Shown in pieces: positions 10,253 to 20,669 of a DNA stretch of 64,000 bases. The DNA comes from Pristionchus mayeri (lineage: Eukaryota; Nematoda; Chromadorea; Rhabditida; Neodiplogasteridae). Location: assembly GCA_036245805.1 (NCBI GenBank), contig BTRK01000005.1, positions 27,757,469-27,821,468 on the forward strand. The letters run 5' to 3'. The notes below the pieces were generated by a model that made no database searches, had not been told where the DNA came from, and saw only the letters and a program-made list of their open reading frames with translations. Both the position numbers and the translations under genes were made by a program. Numbering within the stretch: position 1 is the first letter of the stretch; each line of letters starts with the position of its first letter.

Positions 10253-12428
10253 ATGCCAAATCGACGGACAATGTCATTCGTCTGACGGTTGAGAATATGT
10301 CGACTGTGGGGCTTGAGGGAGTGACCTCAGCTCCTAAGATCTACCGTCAATTCAAATGGTCTGTTTTGATGCATCCTGTTTTTTTTTTTCGGAAATGTGT
10401 ATGGTCAATTTCAATTTAGTGGTTGGTCGTGTGCATGATATATGCAGCGATGAAAGTGTTGTCTGTGCTCTCAGGACTCTTCGGGCGGTTCCTCTCTCGC
10501 AGAGAAGTACTGGCAATCGAGTGTCTCTCCGTGTCTTCCTCCAATGCGAGTCCACGAGTGATCGTCGCTTCTGGGAAGTCATTCTGCAGCCGAAGTGGTA
10601 CGTGTTGGACCAGAAGGCCAAAGTGAGATACAGCTACGGGAACGATGAGACGGAGGTAGGAGAGACTGGCTGAGAATCAGCATGAGATTCACCCCTAGGT
10701 GGATTTGATTCTCACCAGCACTTGCAACGAAATCTCCGTCTGCCGAATATTCCCTCCTCTTTTTCTTCCAGTGAGTGAATAGATATTCACAATTATCATC
10801 GCTTCATCGTGCTTGATCAATCACAATCTCAAGGAACTCCTTAGCAAATTGTGTTCTATGGTAAACGTCCCGTTAAAAGGGGGGGATAAGACATTTCGGA
10901 AAAACAAAATCAGAAATTACCACTTCAGAAATTATTTTTCAGAAAAAAGACGTTTCAGAAATTTCATTTCAGAAATGCCTATTCAGAAAAGGACGTTTCA
11001 GAAATTTTAATTGCTGGGTGTCATAATATTTAGTTTATTGTATTTTTATTAACATTTTTGAATTTTTCAGCATCATCTGAAGTCTATTTGATAAACAGAA
11101 ATTAAAGAATAATCCTCAAATCATGTGAAAATGGCTTCCAAAGACGTGTGCGCATTCGCGCAACGCGGCGCGTCACGGCTAAAAATTTTAGAAATGTATT
11201 TTTCTGAAACGTCCGTTTCTGAAGTGGTAATTTCTCAAATGAAATTTCTCAGTTGGGTTTTTCTGAACTGGTGTTAAAAGTATTGATTGAGGATTGCTTT
11301 CTGAATGATTCGATGATCTTCGAGATGGCCATTACCATGAAAGAGCAGATGAATGACAGGTGAAAGAATGAGTGGGAGTGGGTGGGAGGGGGTTCTTGGA
11401 GATGCTCTACTACTCTGGAGGTGGACATGTTCACTTCCTCGTCTTTCTTCGATTGTGCACTCTCATTGGGGGAGAAGAAGATCTACGTGAGCAAGCAGGC
11501 GAGTGAAGGGAGAAGAGAAGGGGAAGGGGAGGGGGAGGGCATCCTGATGGAGGGGTTGAAGGGACTGCAACCCAGTACAAATCAAATGGTGTTCATTCCA
11601 GTTCTTGGCTCTTCACTCTCCGTTCTTCCAAACTCTCTTCTTCGGAGATTTCAGGGAGGCCAAGCAGGATGAGATTGTCCTCAAGGACGTCGATCCCCAG
11701 GTCTCTTCCCTCCTTTCTCTCCCCCTTCTGATTCCTCTCCTCTCAGATCTTCCACACTATGCTCCTGCTACTGTACAGATTCGGCGGATCCATCAATAGT
11801 TCGCTCCTTTTATTCTTACTTAATTCATTTGAACGGCATTGATAATAATAGTTTGAAATTCCATACACGTATAATTGTAGTGCACAACGTGGAAGGTCTA
11901 CTGACTCTTGCTGATAGATTCCAGATCAAGGTCCTCGTTTGATTTAAAAACAGTCTCACATCGTTTCTATATTATTGTAGGAACGAATAAGGCCCGATAC
12001 ATTTTTCAAGAGTAATGAATGAATGATAGGGTGAATTGATGATAGTCTCATGCTCTTATTCCAGGTTGTTCTCAAGGAGTGCGAGGATTTTCTCATGAGC
12101 AAGAAAATTCCTCTCATAGACAGAATGTTCCTGGCTGACCAGTACAAACTGAAGCAACTTAAGGTTAGTACTAATTAGCTTTTTTTGAACTAATGGAGTG
12201 GGGAACTTGGATTGTTCCATTGATATACCCTCCGCCTCCATCCTCTCTTTGCAGACAACAACTATGTCTGAATGCAATAACATCGGAAGCATCAAATCGA
12301 TTCGTTCCTCTCGCGACTTTCCCAATCTCTCTCAGGGAACTCAACTCGAACTATTCGATAATCTTCTCTCTCTCGCTGCTAAAACTGCCGCCTCTTCTCC
12401 CATGGCTTCCATCCCCGCTCCTTATTAA
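10253..12428 (+). CDS. MATH/BTB-domain protein, third paralogue (intact)
   Basis: Predicted cullin-3 adaptor. The first visible exon begins mid-codon at 10,253, so the start exon lies upstream and was not found. Exons in phase: 10,253-10,358, 10,448-10,655, 11,292-11,359, 11,402-11,498, 11,602-11,700, 11,747-11,798, 11,881-11,930, 12,065-12,163 and 12,255-12,428 (TAA). The MATH-like part includes NVIRLTVENMSTVGLEGV and SLRVFLQCES. The BTB runs from DCALSLGEKKIYVSK through FLALHSPFFQTLFFGDF. A Ser-rich tail follows, ending ASIPAPY. The intron after 11,498 uses a GC donor (CAG|GCGAGT). Its codon CAG is TAG in copies 1 and 2. The intron 10,656-11,291 carries an inverted-repeat element. Confidence 0.8.
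10880..11272. repeat. Inverted, internally repetitive element in an intron
   Basis: The motif TTCAGAAAT and its variants occur about seven times in the left part; the right part holds the reverse-complement motifs (TTTCTGAAACGTCCGTTTCT). The shared inner segment GAAATTACCACTTCAGAAA is inverted between the two sides. No coding sequence is present. Confidence 0.6.
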
Positions 12429-12689
12429 CCTGCCCATTCTCATATAATCTGTGTTATGTTAAATGAAGTTACACAATAATTGGTTCTGAATCGTTAATAT
12501 GCGTAACCTAATAAAAAATGTGTCCGTAATTTTACTTGTTTATTCTTAACGGAAACATCACAAGCAGATATGAGTTCCCTTGATCATAGATCGTAGCTAC
12601 GTAGATCATCGAGAGGAACAACACTCCTACATCAAATCAGTTGTAACTGTACCATACCGATTTTACATTAAATTGAAGTAGTACTAGCA
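12429..12689. other. Intergenic, no gene seen
   Basis: AT-rich 3' flank of the third BTB gene, with AATAAAA at about 12,510. Short palindromic words such as GATCATAGATCGTAGCTACG occur at about 12,580-12,610. No exon is recognisable. Confidence 0.4.
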
Positions 12690-12962
12690 ATGGTCTCTCA
12701 CAGTTTCTTTCGTTATTTCCTCCTCATATTTTTCTTTGGTTCAATTGAGTGTGTACTAAACAAGAGAGAGCATGCGTCATTGATAGATCGAGCATTCGAT
12801 TTGTTCCTTCGAGAGAAGTTCAGATTAAAATTCAACAAATTCAATCAATCACAGCTTCAAAATCCATCGCCCTCCCCCTCAATCTCATTCGATGATCTTC
12901 TTTTCTCGCAGGGCCATCTAAATTCACAATATTCAACTTCTCATAAATCCATTTGTTGTTGA
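12690..12962 (+). CDS. Candidate secreted 90-aa protein
   Basis: A single open frame starts MVSHSFFRYFLLIFFFGSIE, a clear hydrophobic signal-peptide pattern. A 65-residue polar part rich in Asn, Gln and Ser follows, ending in two cysteines. No domain is recognised. Promoter, splicing and expression are unknown, so this could be a chance frame. The signal peptide is the only positive evidence. Confidence 0.35.
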   Translation: MVSHSFFRYFLLIFFFGSIECVLNKREHASLIDRAFDLFLREKFRLKFNKFNQSQLQNPSPSPSISFDDLLFSQGHLNSQYSTSHKSICC

Positions 12963-13036
12963 TAATGTTATAATATTCCATCCTTTTTTGTTACAATTAA
13001 GTTCTTCGTTGTGCTTTGCAATTTGATGTATGGTGT

Positions 13037-13228
13037 AGTCCGAAGACATGTTTATCTAGTTCCAATCTGCTAGTGGGCATATTCAATGAGCATCTTCTTC
13101 ACTCGTTCTCTTCCTCCTCCTCTTCCTTCTTCCTCTTCGTACTACTTTTCTTCTTCTCCTTGTTCTTCTACCGAGTTTTTCGATCCGATTCTTCTTCTTC
13201 CTCTTCCTTTCCATTCCCGGAGTCCTGA
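13037..13228. repeat. Segment repeated in inverted orientation at the right end of the window
   Basis: The segment is inverted and about 95% identical to 63,811-64,000. Read on the minus strand it keeps one long Arg/Lys-rich frame starting MERKRKKKNRIEKLGRR. This is probably the 3' end of a former MSP-type gene unit; in the right copy an overlapping Glu/Lys frame is also open. It lies just past the MSP gene's stop. Confidence 0.8.
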
Positions 13229-13450
13229 AGATACAATACTATAGAGTATACGGGAGGCCACTCAAACTACTGAAGGTTTTGACTCGCCTGTTGAATGATG
13301 TAGACCAACTTCGAGTCGGAGATTATTGATTCGAGGGGGTTGAACTACGATCCACTGGTCTCTGAAGTGTTTATTGTAATGGATCCATAATATCTCCAAT
13401 CCCCTGGTAGCCTTGTCTCATTCAGTAACACACTTCTTCGAGATCTCGGC

Positions 13451-14911
13451 TTATTCTTCGAAGAAGTCGATCGAGTGCGAGCGGGTGAAGTAGCTGAACC
13501 AATCGATATCTACCGTATCCATTGATACCGTATCCTCACCCTTCTTCTCTACAACAGTTCCTTCCTCATCCTCATTCACGGGTGGACGGGGTGTATGAGT
13601 CTTCCTGCGTGAACGAGGTTTCACATGGATTGGCTTGGTCGGTGCTTCTTCCTCCTCCTCCATCTGTTGCACTGGTTTGCGAGTCTTCCTTGGTGCTTCG
13701 ACCATCTCATCCTCTGCTGCATCTGCTGCAGCTGCGACTCGAGTAGCTGTCTGCTTGCGACGAAGGGGTTGGATGGCACTCTTGGTGACGGGGGAGGGAG
13801 CCTCTTCCTCCTCTTCAGTAGATGGAGCTGCCACCTTCCTTCTTGATCGAGGTTTAGGAGGGACGGGGACGGGGATATCAGCTCCCTCCTCTCCCTCTGC
13901 CGTCTGAGATACATTCTTCTTCTTACTCTTCGATCTCAAATTAATAGATAATATCTATCCATAGGCATATCCATAGGCATACGGTAGGTACAGTACCCTC
14001 TATAGTTGCCATCCTCATTCGTTTCTTCCGATGGCACAGTTGAGTAATTGGAAGGGCCACTGATTCTCTTACGAACAGTTGGTTTGGCAGTTTTGGGAGA
14101 AGTAGCAAAGTATAGTGGATCACTGTCGCTAATGACGGGATCTGGAGGTACCGTATAATTGAGTGATTGGCTACAGTATCCCTCACCGAGTCTCTTCGAT
14201 CCGAGTAATTGAGGTCTGGCCGTCACTGATTTCGTTCCCATTATACTTCTCTGAGCTTCTTTCTCGTTCACTTCGGCAATCGATCGCTGCATCATTCAGT
14301 TATCGATTGCACTCATGCTAAGAACTACCGTACCAGTTGTTCTTCCTTGAAGAGAATAGTCACGTAGGCACGCTTCTGAGGTGTGTTCTGGAAGGGGAAG
14401 AGGGAGAGGGGAGAGGGGCAGTCAACCAACGATGATCTGCTTCACTGCATACCAAGCTTGCTCTACTGTGTTCTTCACATTCGCATGATGAGCATAGAGG
14501 ACGGTGATGCGGTCCTGAGAGGATCATCAGTGAGATGTAACCAAGTGTGACATGAACGCACCTTGAACAGTTTGTCTTTGAGGCCGAGGAAAGTGACATG
14601 GACACGCATCCTTTCGTTGACTCCGATCGAGAAGAGGGGAGGTCTGATAGTGTACGCCTTCACGTTGTTCGTTTTTATCTGCAACAATAACTACAGTACT
14701 CATTCAATATCCTACTGCAGTACCTTGTAAATTTGATGCATCTCTCCTCTATTATACACATCAAAATACGACTCTTGCTTTGTTTTTTTCGCCAGGAATC
14801 CCAGCTGGAAATGGATGGGATGTCATCTGGCCACGATGTATGGGAGAGGTGGAGGTTACTCCAGAAGCTTACGGATTCGGGGCGGACCTCCGACTCCAGC
14901 ATGTACTCCAT
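13451..14911 (-). CDS. MSP-domain protein with a charged C-terminal tail
   Basis: Exons (minus): 14,911-14,873, about 14,812-14,732, 14,678-14,562, 14,514 to about 14,429, about 14,380-14,339, about 14,290 to about 14,007, then about 13,935-13,451. The N-terminal 110-120 residues form an MSP/VAP-type immunoglobulin-like domain (YFDVYNRGEMHQIYK, IKTNNVKAYTI, VNERMRVHVTFLGLKDKL). MSP folds act in sperm motility polymers or as VAP-like binding modules. The tail alternates basic and acidic blocks (KPRSRRK, TEEEEEAP, PRKTRKP), so it is more likely a cytoskeletal or nuclear MSP-domain protein than a filament-forming MSP, which is about 127 residues. The join at about 14,429 uses a GT after ATC to keep phase 0. 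A truncated paralogue lies at 63,419-63,773. Confidence 0.8.
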
Positions 14912-15183
14912 AGCGGAGAGGAGAGAGGAGTCGACCCTTCGAGGCGATTCAGAGGAATGGGAATGAATGGGGGAGAGGGGGGAGGTGGACTTCTAATGAG
15001 AGGGAATATTAAAATATATTACTCTATTGGTTGGAATGAGTGAGACGTGGATTAGTAAATGGTAGGAGCATATGGAAGATTCTGTTTCTTTACCAATGTC
15101 TGTTGTATTTCAACATTACATATTTATTCCAATAATTCATCATACATCAACGAAACTTCGAGATAAGGAGAGGGACGAGAATA
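14912..15183. other. Intergenic, no gene seen
   Basis: This lies between the MSP-gene start and the minus-strand innexin stop. It contains purine-rich GGGAGAGG runs on the plus strand and AT-rich sequence. It presumably holds the MSP promoter and the innexin 3' UTR. Confidence 0.4.
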
Positions 15184-17924
15184 TTAGTTGTCCAGTTCCC
15201 TCTTGTTGAAGACATTGTACAACTCCTTCACAACACCGCTAGCAACGATCTCTCCCGCGTTCGCAGCGATAAGTCGGATTACGGTAGCCTGCAATATTGA
15301 TTGATCATCGATTACCGTATTCCTTCACCTGATCGGGAGTCAATTCGACGAACTGCTCGAATGCATTAGATTCGTGCTCGATGAGCGCCTTCTGCTCTCC
15401 CTTCTTAAGCGAGTCGTCGAATTCAGGGACTCTCTCGATACGAAGAGAGTTCTGATCGATACCCTTAAAGCATATTACCGTACACCTCCCTCCAGGGCAC
15501 TATAGCCCCTCCTCTCTTTCCCATTAGCATGCGCACCCCTCATAGTTGCATCGTAGAGGGACACTAATCTGGTTGTATTGTCTCTCCCTCTCTCCAAATT
15601 GATAATGATGTGCCGTAAAGAGGGAGAGGGTCGAATACAACGTACACAGATAGGATTGATAAGACCTAAGTGGAGAACAGGCGAGGGTATCCACAGGCAA
15701 ATTGGAGGGAGAGGGACTGATACGAGACTCTCTCTCGTGTTGCCATTCTCACTGAGGAGGAAAGAGGGGATTATGCTCCTTTGTCTGATTGTGGAGAGAG
15801 AGGAGAGTTGCAAACGAGATTATTGCCAGACAACGGTTTAAATCACTGCATTCTCTCTTATCTCAGTAAAATAAAAAAAAATGCTAAGGTGCGAAACATG
15901 AGAGCCTCAGTTCCAGAACGATCTCATCAATCCCACCGGGGATTAATCGATATCGTCTTCTTCTACAGTACCCAAGGGAATGGATCGATATCGTCCTCTT
16001 CTACAGTACCTGACTCTTGAGCATGCGAACAGCGAGGTTTCTCCTGTTCGAAGAACTGTAGATGGAGACGAGCCAGTGCATCGAATTGGCGATGGTGATG
16101 CAGAGAAGGAGACACAACCTGAGAGGGAGTACTGTAATCGGGTACGGTAGATGAACTGAATCGATTTCATTATTTCCATGGAAAGGTAGATACATACCAG
16201 ATGAAGAGCACTGCAAAGATCTTCTCGTTGAACATGTTGAGTGAGAGTACGCACTGCACTGAGTATCGATTGATGTTCCCCTTCGTACGAACCTGGAAAG
16301 ATCAAAGATCACTATCTCAGCCATGATAAGTTGAGAGTGATTGTAGATTAGAAGATCAAAGATCAAACCTCGAAGTCGCACATGGTCGATCTGGGGAAGA
16401 GACCCGTGTTCTTCCAGTCACTGTTCACTCCCTCACCTAAATTGTTACGCACTATTTCAATGCCACTCGTGTATTCCTTATTTTCGTAGTTCCTTTCACA
16501 ATATTTTCGATCACAGTAACTAATACTATACTCTTCAGAGGAATGAAGGGGAACAAGAGGGGTAGATCACTCACTGAATACAGCAAGGGGATTGTGGCCA
16601 AGGAAGATGTGGATGATCGAGATTTGGAAAATTAGATTGATGATATACAGAACCTGAATTCCATTTCATTCCCACTACTCAAGAGTGACTAGATCTGAAG
16701 AAGAAGCAGGAAACCTTCATGGCGATGTAGTAGAGGGTGATGGTCTGTCCATGGGCGAGTCGTCTGCAATCCACTCCATTGGGATATTCCCTCCCTTCCC
16801 CCCCTCTCCCCGTGGGAATAGAGACCTCCATTCATCCCCTTTCAGGCATTCTTACTCATTCGCTGACTCAGTATTCTAATCAGGCCTAGATAAGATTCCA
16901 CATCCGGCGCCATTCAAATCAAACTTGAGGATTTCTGACTCAGAGAGGGTGGGAACACCAACATAACAAAGAGCGATCGTTCTATGGATGTGAAGTGTAA
17001 TCGTAATCCGTGGAAGGAGAAGGGGGGAACTGACTGGAGGATGGTGAATTTGTGTCTCTGCTCGATGCTCTTCATCGCTTCGAAGGAGTGGTAGATGTGA
17101 CTGGCGACCTTCTTGCTAACCTAAACCCTCTTCTTCTTCCCCTCTTAATTCTCTCGATCTCACCGCTTCTCTTTGTCCTGGATGACCCATTGTCTTCATG
17201 CAAGATTCGACGATTGAACGGACTTGCACTCCTGGAGAGATCAAAGATCAACTGAGTGTCAGAGCTAGATTCAGATTACTGTTTTCCATAGATCCATTTT
17301 TCCATAGATCAAAGAGCACCAACCCGAGGTCCAATTGAGAGATCGCCAAATGAAATGAGGAATCATGAAGCAAAAAGCGAGAAGGACCAACACGAATTGC
17401 ACCCACTGAGAATGAATTCATTAGTTCCCCTTCATTCTCTCCTCTCTTCTCCTTCTCTTCTTCTCATTCTCCTCCTCACCTGGTAGTAAGGCAGTTCCAT
17501 CTTCTCTCTTGCTGCAGGTGGTGGAAGTGCGGGGTCCTCCATCGGAACCCAATACGTATTCTCGATGAGGCAGTAGTCGTGCGTGTACTGGATCCAGCCG
17601 CCCTGAGAGATCGCGCTATTAGCTACAGTGCTCAATACCGTGACTATCGATTACCTTGAACTCTGCGGGGGCCCAGCAGAGGAGAGGAGCTCCCATGAAT
17701 TGCTAAAGAGATTAAAGATCAACAAAGGGACCAATTGATATTTGTGACCTTTCCCATTATGAGTACAGCAGAGAATACGTAGGCATAGGAAGTGTATTGG
17801 AAATTGAGTCGATCCACTTTATCCTCCTCATTTCGCCTCAATTCAATCAAATTATCGTAGGAGATCTCAATGAGATAAATTACCTTTCCGTAACGGCGGA
17901 GGCGATTTTGATGATCAAATCCAT
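15184..17924 (-). CDS. Innexin A (gap-junction subunit, 391 aa)
   Basis: Innexins are four-pass membrane proteins that form invertebrate gap junctions. Fourteen exons join in frame: 17,924-17,884, 17,836-17,749, 17,702-17,655, 17,602-17,480, 17,405-17,324, 17,231-17,164, 17,120-17,035, 16,763-16,715, 16,653-16,575, 16,436-16,369, 16,292-16,198, 16,118-16,010, 15,463-15,329 and 15,288-15,184. They total 1,176 nt. Diagnostic motifs are DKVDRLNFQYTSY, LLCWAPAEF, DYCLIENTYWVPM and YYQWVQFVL (the YYQWVP region with Q for P), then the second extracellular loop and NMFNEKIFAVLF. The last two exons encode the cytoplasmic tail. It is divergently transcribed from innexin B with 156 bp between starts, so the two may share a promoter. 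Several introns carry GATCTTTGATC words next to their ends. Confidence 0.93.
15946..16014. repeat. Two-copy tandem repeat in an innexin A intron
   Basis: ATCGATATCGTC(T/C)TCTTCTACAGTAC occurs twice in a row with a CCAAGGGAATGG spacer. It sits at the donor end of the 16,009-15,464 intron and recreates the donor-like GTACTGTAG word. Confidence 0.7.
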
Positions 17925-18080
17925 GGTCTTCTTCTCTTCTCTGAGTTAGTGAGTGAGAGACTGTCTTATCACTTCCCCCTCTCTCCTCCCTTGAAGACTC
18001 CTCTCTCTCTATCTCGTTATCAGTATTCATCTCCCTCTTCTTCTCCTCATTCCTTCGTCCTTCGAAGGAGTCTTCTCGAG

Positions 18081-20525
18081 ATGTTGGCCAACATCAACGG
18101 CTACATCGCCAATGTCAAGTCGACCCACGACGATGATTCAGTCGATCGATTGAACTATGTGAGTTTGATCTACCTACAAGTGGATGTAATGACTCAGCCC
18201 CGCGCCCTCACCCTCCCAGAGTACGATAGCCAATCAATATCAGGTGTATACGATCTATCTCCTGCTGGGCTTCGCAATAACTCTCTTCGCGAAGAATTAT
18301 GTAGGAGAACCCATTCAATGCTGGGTTCCTGCGCAGTGGACGGTACGATTAAGATTTTCTTGAGTTACATATGTTATCTGAAATATTAATCTGCACCATG
18401 GAACTTTCTCGAAATAAGTTGACCGATGCTTGTGCAGGGAATCTGGGAGAAGTTCTCTGAATCATATTGCTTTGTGGAAAATACGTACTTCGTCCCGATG
18501 AACGCGTCCCTTCCCTCATCGCCCGTTGTGAGGCAGAACAAGGAGATGATCTACTATCAGGTAGGGAGATTACGATAGATGGTAGGTCACTCCATCCCTT
18601 CCAGTGGGTTCCCTTCGCCCTCTCTGCCATGGCTCTCGCCTTCTTCATTCCTCGTGGAGTCTGGAAGGTTCTCTCCATCAACAGCGGTAGGAAGCAGACC
18701 ATCGTAGAATGACTTGGAAGGAGAGTTCCCCTGCAGGTCTCACTCTGGGGGAGATCATGTCTGCTGCCCGCAAGGATGCGAAGAAGAAGAAGACCGAAGA
18801 GACGAGTGACGCCCTCAGACCCGCTTTCGAGCACTGCGTATACGGTAGGAATACTGTAGACGGAGGGGGAACCGATTGACTCGCAGACCCGACGACAGCG
18901 ACGGCCGACCATCGAACCTACTTGGCGAATGTGTATCTGACGATGAAGATCCTCGAAGTGAGCAGAGATGGAGAAGGAGGAGTAGATTAAAGAAGGATGA
19001 TGAACGAGTCCTTGTTCTCCCTGAATGAACCGAACGATGGGACTGATCCACTCTTCATCCCATCCGATCCTTCCTCTTCTCAGGTTGTGAATGTGATCGC
19101 TCAACTGCTTCTCATCAATATCTGGCTGGGAACTGATTACACCTTCTGGGGATTCGGAATACTCAGGTGAGGAATGAATCTTCACTGAATCATCTCTTCT
19201 CATCTGAGTCACTCCATTCAGAGACATGCTCTCTGGTCGTCAGTGGCAGCACAGTGGACACTTCCCCAGAGTGAGTGGAAGAGAGAAGGAAGAAACATTT
19301 AAAATATGCTCTAATTTGTCAGTCCGATTAGTGAAAGATGAGAGAGAGGAAAGAGGCCAAACACTGGAAATATTCTATAAAAGTGCACTGGTTCGCAAGA
19401 TTTAGAACAAGCACACTACAAAAAGCAGCCTGTTCTTTCTGTAAATTCGATCCCATTGCAGGTAGCCTACTGCGATCTGAGTGTTCGTGAGATGGGCAAC
19501 ATCAACAACTGGACTGTCCAGTGCGTACTCATGGTGAGCAATGAGACTACTCTCTCTTCACTCATCATCTCCAAATGTCTTCTTTTATCATGGCCACACT
19601 AGTTGGTCATTTTACGATGAATGTAGACTGAGGATAAGGCTCTTTTTTTACAAAAGGATAATTGTAAATGAAAAGGGACTGAGGAATGGCAGGTGAATAT
19701 GTTCAACGAGAAGATCTTCATCTTCCTCTGGTTCTGGTTCGCCCTCGTCTCCATTCTCTCCGTCTACTCACTCATCAAATGGATTTATCTCCTTCTCAAC
19801 GACAACAACCATCAGTCGTATCTAGAGGACCTCCTGGTACGCAGAATCTCCAATTCATTCTCATAATGGGGATGAGTGTGATTAATGTTACCCAACAAGG
19901 ACGAAACCCTGATCTCACCCTGATCCCGTCGCGTGTACGAGAGAGTATGTAAAAGTGAGAGAGCACGGGATTACGCTGATCATTTCCGGCTTTCCCTTGA
20001 GGCTATTATTGATTTTTAGCATTTTTGTATATTCATTCTATACTAATTCAACCATCGGCTAATCGATGGAGGACAAAAAATAATGGGCCAATTTCGTCCT
20101 TGTTGGATAACTTTAAGATGGACTAATTGATTGGACTGCAGGCAGATATGCCCTCAACAGCCCAGGATAGGGAGATCTTCTACCGAAAACATCTCAACAG
20201 AGACGGAATCCTCCTGCTGAGGTGAATATATGAAGAGGGATTAGATATCAACGATTGACTGCAGATTGGTGGATGAGAACTGTGGTCGGATCGTTGCTTC
20301 GGATATCGCTCAGAAGATGTTCAAGCCCTCGACGAGTGAGTATCACTCCTGCGTATCCCACTTCTCAAGTGGGATATTGAGCATTCGAGAGAGATTAAAG
20401 TGGATATCTTACAGTATAAGGAAAAATCTTCTCAAATAGACCAGTTCTAAATCGATGAACTTACGATTCTGCCGGATTAACAAATTGGAATTTCAGCTGA
20501 AGCTGCGTCTCCGACATCCCCTTGA
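18081..20525 (+). CDS. Innexin B (gap-junction subunit, 362 aa)
   Basis: Thirteen exons join in frame: 18,081-18,158, 18,244-18,342, 18,438-18,560, 18,605-18,686, 18,737-18,844, 18,887-18,957, 19,084-19,166, 19,222-19,270, 19,462-19,533, 19,693-19,836, 20,142-20,221, 20,265-20,335 and 20,497-20,525. They total 1,089 nt. Motifs are DSVDRLNYVYTIYLLLGF, NYVGEPIQCWVPAQW, SYCFVENTYFVPM, IYYQWVPFALSAMALAF, the second loop (WQHSGHFPRVAYCDLSVREM) and NMFNEKIFIFLWFWF, so all four membrane helices and both cysteine loops are present. The last exon is short and ends PTSP. The intron before 20,142 contains a MITE (19,881-20,116). Innexin C follows 145 bp after the stop. Confidence 0.94.
19881..20116. mobile_element. 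MITE in an innexin B intron, copy 1
   Basis: Length is about 236 bp. The ends are inverted (GTTACCCAACAAGGACGAAA against the reverse complement of TTTCGTCCTTGTTGGATAAC). The interior is homologous along its length to 60,144-60,371, for example TTGAGGCTATTATTGATTTT and CGCGTGTACGAGAGAGTATG. It is non-coding. Confidence 0.85.
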
Positions 20526-20669
20526 AGAAATCTCCATTACGTGCTTTCATAATCAATGATCTGATAAAGTTTTGAAAATAATATTAGCTCTTTTTGGGAA
20601 ATCGATAATCGTGTGAACGATTACCATATCTCTATTAATCTCTTACTTCTCCGTTACCGTATCTTCTAG

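Noticed and set aside
18349..19227. 292-codon minus-strand open frame
   Set aside because: It is antisense to four innexin B exons that splice in frame and carry family motifs; it has no motif of its own.
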